Origin: Coriolopsis trogii
Taxonomy: Eukaryota > Basidiomycota > Agaricomycetes > Polyporales > Polyporaceae
Reading direction: 5' to 3'
Assembly (NCBI GenBank): GCA_020543525.1
Contig: JAHYIO010000036.1
Span: 1,116,001-1,180,000, forward strand
Length of the DNA stretch: 64,000 bases
The notes beneath the pieces are model-generated. The model was not told where the DNA came from, searched no databases, and saw only the letters and a program-made list of their open reading frames with translations. Of the stretch, positions 1 to 10,709 are shown piece after piece; the stretch's first letter is position 1; each line of letters begins with the position of its first letter. The translations under genes were made by a program, and so were the position numbers.

Positions 1-1431
1 ACAATGACAATCGTCTTCCGTTTCCCGATATCTCGGTGCTAGGGGCGCAATGAACTTCCACCCACTTCCGTCAGGCGTCTGGTCAACTCACGCTCTGAAT
101 CTTCTTGCACATCTCGTCTGTCCAGTTATCCGCATCGGGCGGGTTTTCCGGGATGAAGATGAAGTCAGCACCACAACTGTCATCGCACCGTCAGGTATGC
201 TCGAACTGGTTGTACCACAACACGTTACCTGACGCCGGCCATCAGCGCAAGCCATCCGCAATGTCTGCCCATGACTTCGAGCACGAACGCGCGCGAGTGA
301 GAGAACGCCGTAGAGTTGATGTTGTCGATGGACTCGCAAATACGGTGCAGGGCCGTCGGCGCCCCAATCGTAAGATCCGTCATCGACATGTCGTTGTCAA
401 TGGAGCCGACCAGCCCGACAATCTTGAGGTGTGCGTGTTTCTTCGCCTGCTCGTCGGTGATCCGGTTCTCGTTTCGGAGTTCGTTGACTAGTCCTGGCCA
501 TTCCGCGCGGAAGACATCCGCGCCCGTCAAAGATCCGTCGCCACCGCAGACCACGAGCGCGTCGATGCCCTCCTTGATCAAGTTATGTGCTGCGGTGAGG
601 CGTCCTTCATGGGTACGGAACGCGACCGAGCGCGCGGTGCCTATGAGTGTTCCACCCTAGCAAAATCTTTCTGGTCAGCTTCGACGCCTTGGCAACAGCG
701 AGATACCATAGTCGAGGCCTCTTGCACTCTCAGGACCCGGCTACGGGCTGCCAAGTTTGCTCGCGTAGTTAGAGCGGGAAAGCGCTAGGATGCGCCGGTT
801 CGGGAGGCGCAGCATAGCGGCGGATTCCAGCACGACGACGTTAGAACGGTCAGCCTCGCCATTACAGTCCGAGCGTCCAAGACGGTTTGCACGAAAGATT
901 GGTCCCAAGACTCAATGTGATGCGCGATTGCGTTCAGCGAGGCTTCTCGTAGCCGCGACCCCGTGGCCAGACATGCATGGAGAACACTCACTTCTGCGAA
1001 CCAGCCGCGGACGTCATCCCACCCAACGCGAACGATGTAGCGACCTCTGAGCGTCCTACCTCCGGGGTGATCACCTGTACCGTCCTTCAAGAGCTCTCCA
1101 TCGCCAAAGCGCAAGTTGTGTACGAAGCTGTCCGATGGTTCCTGAGTCTCCGCCTTCGCTCGCGGACTCGTAGGAATCTTTTCCGCCACGCTTTGAGTGT
1201 GACGATGACCCTCCGAGTTACCGCGGACGAGTCCTTCGTAACCCTCACGAACGATCCATGCCTCGCATCCCCTATATGCTTTCGTTGATTAGATTGAGCC
1301 GCATATACGGAGGACAACAGATCGCACTTGATGATAGCGGCCTTCACCACTGCGCGCACCACCGCGTTCATCCCCGCACTGTCCCCTCCTGATGTGAGCA
1401 CCGCGAGCTTCATCTTCTTGCCGTCGGACAT
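1..1431 (-). CDS. PFK1: ATP-dependent 6-phosphofructokinase, N-terminal part (runs off left edge)
   Basis: Phosphorylates fructose-6-phosphate to fructose-1,6-bisphosphate, the committed step of cytosolic glycolysis. Inferred exons on the minus strand: 1431-1328, 1271-992, 656-229, 176-92 and 38 to beyond the edge; all phases join. The start is the ATG at 1431, followed directly by the catalytic domain (no N-terminal glyoxalase-like extension as in yeast). Visible motifs are the ATP loop [40 protein letters not shown] (ATP/Mg site), GSIDNDM with the catalytic Asp region, [12 protein letters not shown] (sugar-phosphate binding) and [11 protein letters not shown]. The reading continues with [13 protein letters not shown] at the left edge, so the second half lies outside the window. 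Intron 2 is about 335 nt, long compared with the usual 50-60 nt here. Divergent from the Wss1 gene. Confidence 0.96.
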
Positions 1432-1743
1432 GGTGGTGGTCAAGGCTGAGTGGTTGTGGCGACCGCAGTGGCAGCAGGAGACCTGTTACGTGACAGTATA
1501 GGCTTGTCGAGATCGTATGACGTCCAGACAGGGGGCAAACGTGCGAGGGAGAGCAAAAAGAGCGAGGTGGGCCGAGGACACTGCAGATCTTGGCTGCAGC
1601 TGCCAATCTAAGCGCGATAATGCAGACGCGGGCCAGCGAGCCGGGGCACGTGCCACGCGTCGACGCGTCTCGGTGATCTCGCGTCAGCTTCTCTCTTCTC
1701 TACCGCCACCAGCGCGTACCGTTGCATCTCGTAGAGCTTGAAT
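1432..1743. promoter_or_regulatory. Divergent promoter between PFK1 and the Wss1 gene
   Basis: This 312-nt space separates two start codons facing away from each other, so it must hold both promoters and 5'UTRs. I see no canonical TATA box. ORFs reported through it are short and unsupported. Confidence 0.6.
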
Positions 1744-3931
1744 ATGGTCCATGTCAGGCTCAACGAGCACGAGGCCAACCCGAACCCGCATGTGAACTTC
1801 ATCACCCCGCTCAAGATGGCGGACCCAGAGTCTGAAGAGGAGGCAAGACAACTGCTCCGCGCGTTGGCCGCACAGGTCAGGCCCATCATGAAGGCCCACG
1901 GCTTCGTCGTCAACAGCCTTGAAGAGGTGAGCATGACCGACACCTTGTTTCTGAGGCGAGTGCGAGTAGTTGATTATGGCCCGGGTAGTACGAACACAAT
2001 CAGGTGTTTGCTGGGCGTAACTGGAATAACGGGGAGGTAGTGGGTGAGACGTCTTCCCTCTGTTCCCCCCCTTCTTATCACTTATCAGCCATTCTACCTA
2101 CCAGAACTTGTCTTACGTGGGGCGAGCGGCGGTTTTCTTCCCACGTCGTGGCTGCTCAGTACTCTATGTCACGAGGTGGGTAGGGTTCAGGTTCTAGTAC
2201 TAGTAGCAGGCGGCATACAATGACCCTCAGTGCTCACTCAACCGTGTACTAGCTCGCACACATCAAGGTAAGGTTATTTCTTCTCAGGGAAAGTATCTCT
2301 ATGCTCATACTATGTCCAGCACATGAATCATGGGCCGGCTTTCCAGGCTCTCTGGACTAAGCTCCGTAACGAAGTCAAGGAGCTGCAGCGTAAGGGTTAT
2401 TACGGAGACGGTCGGTACTATTCCCACTCAAGGACATGATGCATGCATCTTATATTTGGACCCAGGATACTGGTCTTCCGGATCCCGTCTCGCGGACTCC
2501 GCGAGGGTAGGGGGCCGGGGACTCGAGTCTGGTGACTTACCCGAGTACATGGTTCGTCTTCACTATGCGCGGGTATCATTGCTGCATCTGTATCTCTCAT
2601 ACTCGTCCAACAGTGTGGCGGGGCACAAAGTCGTACGCGCACAACTGCCCACAGACGGCGCAGAAGGCAGGGTGGTGCATCGAGTCATACTGGGGCGCAG
2701 ACGGCGAAGAAACGGAAACCAGGCTCACGAGTAACCGCGAAGGATGCATTCAAGGGTGCAGGCAGGGCGCTGAATGAGGAGGCAGAAGACGAAGAACAGA
2801 AGAAGCATGGTACTGGTTTCCGCAAGAAAGCTGGAAGGTGAGTTGGCCGGATTTTGATGCTGTCTGCAGGCCCGAAGATCCTGACCTGGTCGCTACCTCA
2901 TAGCAAGCGGGCTAGGGAAGAAAGAGCGTTAGCCGCTGAGCGTCGTCTCCTCGTTCTACATAGCCAAGGTAATCTTCCAACTACACCTGTTGGAGGACAT
3001 GCTCATCCCATGTCAATACAAGCGGGCGCCGGGCCGGCAATCAAACACGGGCCCGAAGACGAGGATTCCACTTCGGATTCAGAATATGAAGATGCCCCAG
3101 AGACGGACCAAGACCGCCGACGCGCCATGCTTGACTCCGCAGATGGCTCAGAGCTCGACGGCTTGAAAGCGTGGCAGAACGACTATTCTTCGGATTTCAT
3201 CTTTCCTCCTGTTAGCGGTCCATCTACACATTCGGGGTCGCCGAAGCTCTGGAAAGACGACGATGCGAAACCACGAGCAGGGTCATCGAAGGGGAAGCAT
3301 AGGGATCTCGACGTGATAGAACTATCCTCAGACGAGGACAACGACGCCGCTGGCGGCTGCAATGTGCACAACCTTCCGAGAGGCGGTACGGCAGCTACCT
3401 CCAGTGTCTCCTCGGAGCGCAGGAGTAATGACGATACGTCATCGTCGGCTGCCGGACGATCGCAGAGCAGACTAGCATCATGGTTGCGGTCGGACGCTAG
3501 CCATGGAACTGCCACAATGGGGAAGCAGAAGTTATCTTATGGAAACCTCGTACAAGATGAGATTCGGAATAGGAAAAAGGAATCCTTGGGCATGGAGAAA
3601 CCTGGTAGGCGCCTTGGCGATACACCCTCAGGGTCACGGCATGGTGGCAATCCTGCACAGAGTGAACAACACCGAAGACGCCCTGCGGAGTTTGAGGGTG
3701 AAGGGGAGCCTGAAATATCTCACGGATCCTCTCCCACAGCGAACGATACGTGGACATGCAGGGTCTGCACTCTGTGGGTACACTCACGCCTTCCTGAGGC
3801 TGTATGCTTCACTGTTTGACCTGCCACTGCACAGGCTCAACGAACCTTCTCATCTCGCATGTTCTGCTTGTACCACGCCTCGTGGGGAGTCTGTTTGGGC
3901 CGGTAATGCGGCAAATTCGTTTCTTCGGTAA
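1744..3931 (+). CDS. WSS1: Wss1/SPRTN-like SUMO-associated DNA-protein crosslink protease (WLM domain, RanBP2 zinc finger)
   Basis: Zinc metalloprotease of the yeast Wss1 family, which removes DNA-protein crosslinks and acts on SUMOylated proteins in the nucleus. Ten inferred exons with consistent phase: 1744-1926, 1989-2043, 2105-2175, 2253-2267, 2320-2410, 2466-2551, 2614-2837, 2904-2968, 3023-3773 and 3835-3931, giving about 545 residues. The WLM domain opens with MVHVRLNEHEANPNPHVNFI and contains FAGRNWNNGE and the catalytic HELAHIKHMNH (two His, general-base Glu, third His). A Lys/Arg-rich linker follows, then a SUMO-interaction-like motif DVIELSSDED, and a C-terminal RanBP2 finger with WTCRVC and LACSAC joined across the last intron. 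The 15-nt exon 4 encodes exactly LAHIK. The start is the first ATG that gives the conserved N-terminus. Confidence 0.93.
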
Positions 3932-4157
3932 TTCTTTGTACATAGGACCCTTATGTTCGCCCGAAAGTTCTGTCATGCACACACCGGGCTGGATTGGAAC
4001 ATATGCATTCTTTCCGATAGGGATCAGATCCGACATATCACCCGTAAGATTACACACGCTACAGTCAAACAGGACTTTTCCAATTTCATGCAGACATTCA
4101 TTCATATCTTCTCTGCGCATGCCATGCTCACTGACAAAGTGAAGGCTGACTATGGTC

Positions 4158-5066
4158 TTAGTAGCGCCAGCAACTAAATACTGTCGTTAGTCTGTATTCG
4201 CGCACCAAAGACAGGTCAGTCACTCACAGAACCTCATAGTGCTGGACAACATGTTCCTGTCCACCAAACGGCACATTGGCGCCACCCTACCAGACCTCCG
4301 CATCAGTAGCCATTCTCTGCGCGTCCGCCACGCCACATGACTAGCTGCTCACCAGATGAGACCCGGTCTTCCCCGGAACCCTCACCCCATGAATGTTCGC
4401 AATCGCATGGTACAGCTTCTGCCCGCCTTCTTCATACCCGCCCTCGACCGGGCGGCGGCCAGGAGGCAGCTGGCCGTTCGACGCCGGAACCCACTCCATC
4501 GTCGCGGGGTCGAACGGCAGCAGATCGTACCGCCCACGGTGCTCGTGCTCGCGTCCTCCATACGCGACGCGCGCCGGAGGGTTAAACGGCGGCACGATCT
4601 TGCACGGGTGGACCGAGCGTTCAAAGATCGCGCTCCCGATAAAGACGGGCGTGTGGCCGTCGGCGTCGATCGCTGGGGGCGGACCCGCCTGGTGCGACGG
4701 GAAGGGTGTCTCGTGGCTGAGGGGAACGCGGAAGCCGGAAGGCGGGGCCTGCGGGTGGCCCGCGGGTGGGGCGGGAGAGACACCTCGCGAGGAGGGGTGC
4801 ATGCCGGGGATAGGCGGGATGGGCATGTGGCCGCCTATTCCCCCGTGGCCGGGCTGAGGGGCGTGAGCCTCAAATCCGTGGGGTATGCCATACGACCCCG
4901 AAGGGAGGGCTCCGTGTGCAGCCTCAGGCCGCTTGTCTTTCTTGTCCTTGTCTTTCTTGTCCTTCTTATCTTTCTTTTCCTTCTTCCACTTCTTCCCGTC
5001 GCCCGAGCTGGACGAAGATGAGGAAGAGGATGAAGAGGAGTTGCTGCGACGGCGACCGTGACCCAT
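4158..5066 (-). CDS. DUF3421/natterin-like protein with Ser tract and Lys/Asp-rich N-terminus
   Basis: Three inferred exons: 5066-4353, 4286-4228 and 4173-4158, encoding about 262 residues. After the start MGHGRRR comes a run of about 14 serines, then a repetitive Lys/Asp tract of KKDKKDKKDKDKKDK type, a Pro/Gly/His-rich linker, and a C-terminal DUF3421 domain (a beta-rich fold shared with natterins and DM9 proteins). Domain signatures include HTPVFIGSA, AYGGREHEHRGRYDLLPFD, WVPASNGQLPPGRRPVEGGY, LYHAIANIHGVRVPGKTG, GGANVPFGGQEHV and the ending HYEVLCWRY. The final 16-nt exon is needed to reach the usual LCWR-type terminus, and its intron has a perfect CTAAC branch site. Function in fungi is unknown; sugar binding is known for DM9 relatives. 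The Lys/Ser head is not part of the family fold and suggests nuclear or nucleic-acid association, which is inference. Confidence 0.88.
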
Positions 5067-5636
5067 AGCGACAGTACTGAGATTGCGGTGGTGGGGATTG
5101 GATAGAAAGAAGTGTTGTCGTGCTGAGCGCAAACGAGCGACACTCTAATATGGGCACATATGGGGCAGTGCAAGGCAAGGCGTTACGTGACCTCCTGTGG
5201 TCGGCAGTGCTGCCGCTCATGCCGTCCACTTGATTGAGCGCTACATGACTATGGCTAATTTCCTGCCAACATATGTCCCATAACATAACATCGCAAACCC
5301 AGAGTCCAGACGGATGATCCTCGACGAAGATTCCAACAGAGCGCTGCCTGCACTTGGTCTTACATAGCACTGTGACCATGTCATTGAGCGCTGCTTGCAG
5401 GCTATCCTACACCGCCATTCCACTGTGCCACTGCGGTGGTCCTTCGAATGTCTTCCACAGCTATCGAGTTACCAAATATGCCGCAGGACTGGCAGGTAGC
5501 TGGACAGCACGTCCGTAGCATACGTACACATCAAACAGCCCGCCGCTATCTTTCTGATCATACCGCTTCGAGAAGTACCGCAGACCACCACGAGTCCCCA
5601 GCTATTCGTTATTCCTTGCCTCGCTCCCTCCTTCTG
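5067..5636. other. Intergenic: DUF3421 gene promoter and PalA 3' side
   Basis: 570 nt between two minus-strand genes. The part next to 5066 should carry the DUF3421 promoter. No coding evidence; the short ORFs here have no family resemblance. Confidence 0.5.
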
Positions 5637-8600
5637 TTACCGATGCGGTGCAGTCGGGATATCCATTGTCTCCCACTCGTCCGAGTCGGGAGGGGGCAAG
5701 TCCAGTCCAACCCGTGTACCGGGACGGACCTTGTGGCCAGGAAAGCGGCGCGGTAGCGGGTGTTCGGCCACTTCTGGCTGCGCCTCCTCGGCCTGTCGCG
5801 TAGCTGGAGGACTCGGGATACGTGATGTCGGTGCGGGAATTGATGCGCCCTCATTGATGGACAGGTCTTCTACCGCCCGCGTCAATAGACTGTAGGGTTC
5901 AGAACTACGGTCAGCAGGTAGTTCCGATGGCTTCTCTCGCGTCGCGTGTGAATGTACGAACCTGATTTCGTCTCTGCGCATCCCTGCCCACTCTTTGCAC
6001 GCGTCCCTGAACTGCGAGAGAATGACAGCAAAGTCGTTGTAGAACTGGGAGGATGCGTGAGACCGTGATGTGGTCATGTGTCAGATAAACGTCGGTGATA
6101 GACCGCGTACCTTCAGGCCCTCTTCCAGGTTTCGGACGATCTCCTTGTACTTGTGGTAAGCGAGGTCCAGAGACTGCAGAGCGTGCTCGCGCGCCTTCAC
6201 GGCCGTGTCTTCCTTACGCGACTTCACAAACTCCGCGTGGCGCTCCTGTGGTTCAGCACAGCCGGAGAGGTTGATGGAAGAGTTGGATGAGTGCCAGAGG
6301 AATGAGAATTTCAGTAGGCCATGGACACTCACGCGAACCGCCTTGAGTAGTTCCTCTTGCCGCCGTTCGTCTTCTTCGAGCTGTACGCGGAACTTGTCGT
6401 ACTTCGACAGCTCTTCATCAAGGATGTCTTCGAACATTGCAGGCTGAACATTGACCCACTGTTCCATAGCTGATGCGGCCTTGAGGATGCGTGGTGTGAT
6501 GTCATCTGAGGCTGCCAAACGATCCATTCGTCCAACTAGTTCGACTCGAGCTTTCGAGAGGTCGTCAAGTTTCTCGAGGAAGATACGGAGAGAACGAGCA
6601 TGGGTTCGAGTGGGATCGGTTCCGCCCGCCGAGCTGCGCTGCGCAGCCGATCCTGTTGAGGATGGTATCGAGCTCTCCAGCTCGGACTTCGACCAGAGGA
6701 CTCTGAGCTCAGCGACCGCTAGATCAGACGTGCATGTAACCGTCCACGTACCTCGGACCAAGTGAGCTGAATGACGTTATCTTCCCACTCTTCCCACTTT
6801 TGCCGGACAAGCTCATCGCTGTCCCCGGCCTGTTGGAGAATCTGGCGATAACGTTGGGCCTTCTCGACGAGTTCCTTGTTCGCCTCATGCGAAGGCAGCC
6901 GTCCAGGCCTCGGATGTTCCTCCCGGAAGTTCTCGTCTTCGTCTGCTTCCTGATCGAGGATATCCATCGCCTGCGGGGTTTGATGAGGGAGCCTGTGCTT
7001 CATTCAGGGACTGAACTTAATACCTCGTCCAGGAGTGTGGCATCCTGTTTCGCCAGCGTTTGCACATCGCGTATGGCTGTCTCAACGCGCTCAGGGCCGC
7101 TGTCGAGGCGAACTTCTTCGGCCTTTTTCACTAGACTGGGTGGCAAGCCTATAGGCCTGTCGAGCGCGTCAAGGGCGGCAGGAAGGTTCATGCTCCCGAG
7201 AGTGCTGGCATGGCAACGTATCGTGTATGAATTCGAAGCTCATAGTGAGACGTAACGGGTGATGCAAACCTTGCCATATTGTCGTCTAGGCGCCGTACGC
7301 GTTCTGTTATTTCGTCCGCGATCCAAGTTTTCCTGCGGTCATCATAGAGTTCTGAGGCAGGTAAGTTAGTCAGCTTCCTGTAGGCCCGGAGTGTCGTGGG
7401 ACAGGTACCGATAGCAAGGCGGGCTCCCCAACTTAATAGCTCGCCAAATATCACGCCATCACTTCCTACCACCTTCTTCGGATCCTGTAGTCCGGAGTCC
7501 ACCAGGGGTGAAGCCATCGATACTTCTGCTATTACGGGAAGCGCAGACGTAGGGGGCACGTCCTGATGGTAGATCAGATCATTATCCCTCTCGGCACGGT
7601 GAACGTTCTTCTCCACGATGTCAAGGAGGGACTATGCAAGGTTTAATATCTATTGGGGCGATTTGATGGTGATGAGAAGAAAATGACCTTGACGTCCTGC
7701 TGAACTGGGGGAGCTGCTCCGCCTCGCCGCGCGGTGTCGTATCCCTTCTTCGCTAAGACTTGGGCTTCTGTCAGGCGTGCGATCTCATGTCCATACCTGA
7801 TACGAGGTTGAGGGAACCACGCGGGCGGACCATCACCTGAACCTGTGCGTACCTGTGCGCCTCGAGGTCCTCCAGACTCTTCCTATACTGAGCGGCTGCC
7901 TGGAAGTGTAGAAGCTTCGTCTCCAAATGTGCTGCCCATGACTACGCCGCATTCGAGTCTGTCAGGTTTTCGTTTGTATAATTTCATTACGGCACATACC
8001 GAAGGGAAGAGATGCTTTATCGACTTATCCTTGACGTAGGTCAAAGTGGAGCTGTAAAATGAGGAAACCTAGACGGCATGCCTTAGTGAGAATCAACCTG
8101 CGTTGTGATGGGAAGCGTATACTTTGATGGCGAGCTTCGCAATAAGTCCATTCTTGAAATTGTCTTATTAAAATCAAGGACATCGTTGGCACACTTCCTC
8201 GGACGACAACCGTGTAAGGCCGCTCACCCATCACAGCCCGCTGCCATACACACTCCTGGGCTTGTGCGAGCATCAGAAACTCGAAACCCTTAACGAAGGA
8301 TTCCGTAAACTCGAGCGGAACATCGTCTGTAACAAGAGTTGCCTGCAGCTGCGGTACTGCGGCCGCTGCTAAATGGTCGAAGGTGCCCGCTGCATGCTGA
8401 CGGTACGTTTAGATAATATAATTGCGACGGATCCAGCGAGTCAGAAACACCGACCTGATAGAACCAGATGGCTTGTTTCAGCCCTTGTGGCGTTGAACGA
8501 TCCTCGGAGGCGCCCAGCTGCGAGTAGAGGGCCGCAAGATTGAAGAGCACACCACATCGCTCGTACACGAGACTCCTGTGCGTTTCTGGAAGAGCAGCAC

Positions 8601-8996
8601 TGTTGAACGCTGGGGCGTAGGGGATCTCGAGGCCGATCTGCGTAGCCGGGTGACAATCAAAAGTGCAAAAGACAGGCTGCGGCGCTCACGTCTGCGGGAA
8701 GCTTTGTCAAGATGAAGACGAGCTGCGCGTGATAGCTTCAGAAAATGAGCAGCTCGCAAGACTACGGGTGCCATGGGCGGGGTGTGTACGCCAACATACC
8801 TGATCAATGCCTTGACGCGATCGATGTGGATGGTAGTGCTAACAGCCTCAGCACGAAGCTTTTCCCATTGACTAACGTCCCATCTGTAGGCGTCTGGGTG
8901 TGTGTCGGTGTAATGGGATAGGATATACTCTCGCACAGCCTCTCGAAGTGGCACAACGTAGGTTTTCTTGAACGGTGTAGAGAGTTGATTTGGCAT
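5637..8996 (-). CDS. palA/RIM20: pH-response regulator PalA/Rim20 (BRO1 domain plus ALIX V-like region)
   Basis: ESCRT-associated scaffold of the fungal Pal/Rim alkaline-pH pathway; in studied fungi it binds the PacC/Rim101 transcription factor and Snf7 so that the factor can be processed. The N-terminus MPNQLSTPFKKTYVVPLREA, followed by SHYTDTHPDAYRWD, matches PalA/Rim20 rather than Bro1. BRO1-domain signatures include VLFNLAALYSQLG and ATPQGLKQA-like residues (seen as STPQGLKQAIWFYQ). The middle and C-terminal parts are long acidic coiled segments typical of the V-shaped YPxL-binding region, with LPPSLVKKAEEVR and EQWVNVQPAMFEDIL. The tail is Pro-rich and ends near LPPPDSDEWETMD, then stop at 5637. 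Multiple short introns interrupt the gene; exon ends inside were not all fixed. The start ATG at 8996 gives the family N-terminus. Confidence 0.92.
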
Positions 8997-10057
8997 TACG
9001 ATGGGTAACAGGTTTCCCCCACAGTTGATATTGCTTTGAGTTCTTGATCGTAGATTGAGATGGCGACAGAGCGGAGAGCAGCGTGCTACAGCAGTCTAGG
9101 CAGATGAAGTCACCGTCTATAAAGCCACTATTAGCGTTCCCACGAACAAGGAAATACCGGAATCGGCCCGGGCGGTAAACGTTGGAACGGGCGCCCACTC
9201 TTGACGTGCACACTAACCTTCAACTTGTCGACGTCAACGACACGATGCTGAGTGAACCAGAGCCCACGGACGGGTAACTATCCGCAGTTGGGGCCCGGGG
9301 GCGGGAACACAATTTGCTCACATATCACAGAAATAACTGTCTTTCCACGCCGTCAAGGTCGAACCCAATTCAATCCGGATGTCAAGCGGCCTTACGATGG
9401 CTTAACTACGAATGGTCCGTCCGGCCGTGCCGCTCCTGGGACGCTTGGGGGGTATATGGCGTGAGTGATATACTCGATATAGCCTCAGCCTCCCGTACAT
9501 CTATGCTACGCATTGCGGCCAGCACACAGAAGGTCAAATGCCTGGAATATACTCAAGTCCCCATCTGATTGCGTCCTATCCCCATTGGCCAGGATTGCCC
9601 ACACTCATGTTGCTCATGCTCTGATACTTTGTGAAGGATTGGCAGATCCCATCGGTCTTCGATCGTTGGGGCTCAGTCGTGCAAACGACTTCCTGTCCTG
9701 CCAGTGCGCAGCTGGAAGCCGGTCAAGTGACAATGGACAAGTCCCTCCCGAGCCGGTGGTGACGTGCAATGTACTTAACTCACATGCTTCGCCAGGGGCG
9801 AGCTTCATTGAAGCGCGTAAGCTCTAGATAACGATCATCACTCCCACGAACTGAGCTGTTGCGGCGCGTCTTGAGCGTTGAGTTCTGGTCGGCAAGGAAC
9901 TACTTCAGGGTCAGGAGCGAGCGCCGAGGTGATCACCAGTTGGATCTTCATCCCGCGGGAGGAACCAGCTCCCAACGATCGCTTATCTCAGAAGGATACT
10001 TGTATGAGAGTGTGACAAAGGAGTCGGTCACGCCGCACACAGTCTTCCTAGGGTTTG
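8997..10057. other. Intergenic: divergent regulatory region upstream of PalA and the small membrane-protein gene
   Basis: About 1.06 kb with no supportable gene. It includes a GC-rich element (around 9291-9304, GGGCCCGGGGGCGG type). ORFs of 60-110 codons here show no domain pattern. Confidence 0.5.
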
Positions 10058-10066
10058 GTATATAAC
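10058..10066 (+). promoter_or_regulatory. TATA box of the small membrane-protein gene
   Basis: GTATATAAC lies 78 nt before the ATG at 10144, a normal core-promoter distance. It is followed by pyrimidine-rich sequence that could hold the transcription start. Confidence 0.6.
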
Positions 10067-10143
10067 CCCCCTTGGTCTATACTCATTCCCTTGTACCCCT
10101 CCCGCTAGAAGGCTCTACCTTACTCTCCCAATCCACCGTCAAC

Positions 10144-10709
10144 ATGGCTCGCACCGTCCACCCTATGGCTTCCGTCAAGCAGCCGGAGAGATCTACCACA
10201 AGCCAGTCCAGCACTGCCGCGAGTGTACGTCTCCTCGCCATCCTCATATCCCGCTAACGCTGACTCGTCCACCACCCCGTCAACAGATCCCGCCCACACC
10301 CCCCGCATTTGTGAGCGACTTCTCTCTGCGATCTATAGCGCATTGCTGACTGGCTCCCCCCCGGCACAGCATGTGGTCCGTGATGAGCTCGCATCAATGC
10401 GCTGGGGACGTGCTCACTGACGATCTCTCGTGCCGCTGCAGGGCGAGCGCGTCAGCATTCAGCTGCGCACGTACATATGGATCCCGGCCACAGTCATCGG
10501 TGCGGTGTACAGCTCTGTAAGTCACATCTTACGTTACTCCTCCCAGATGGTCCCCATCCTTCACACTCCATGCCGTGGCTGACAGTTGTCGCGACCCACA
10601 GCATTACGCCTCATACATATACCAGGTCGAGTACATCGCCGCGGACACAAGTCGCGTCCGCACGGGCTTTTTCCCCAGCGACGTTCGTCACTCAGACGAT
10701 GCGGCGTAA
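10144..10709 (+). CDS. Small single-pass membrane protein (95 aa, four exons), unknown family
   Basis: Inferred from splicing, since no single ORF covers it. Exons are 10144-10224, 10287-10310 (24 nt), 10442-10516 and 10602-10709, all in phase 0, with donors GTACGT, GTGAGC and GTAAGT and CAG acceptors. The product begins MARTVHPMASVKQPERS, has a Ser/Thr-rich N-terminus, a Pro-rich micro-exon (IPPTPPAF), then GERVSIQLRTYIWIPATVIG leading into a hydrophobic segment of about 20 residues ending near SYIYQ, and a polar tail ending HSDDAA. One transmembrane helix is likely. A TATA box sits at a suitable distance. I do not recognise the family. The consistent phase and consensus sites make a real gene likely, but expression is unproven. 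Confidence 0.6.

Noticed and set aside
3809..4120. 103-codon minus-strand ORF considered as a DUF3421 C-terminal extension
   Set aside because: The splice into exon 4173-4158 gives a stop at 4158-4160 with the usual LCWR-type ending; the ORF lies beyond it and partly overlaps the Wss1 exon.
4356..5021. 221-codon plus-strand ORF
   Set aside because: Antisense to the DUF3421 exon, whose domain motifs and spliced C-terminus are unambiguous.
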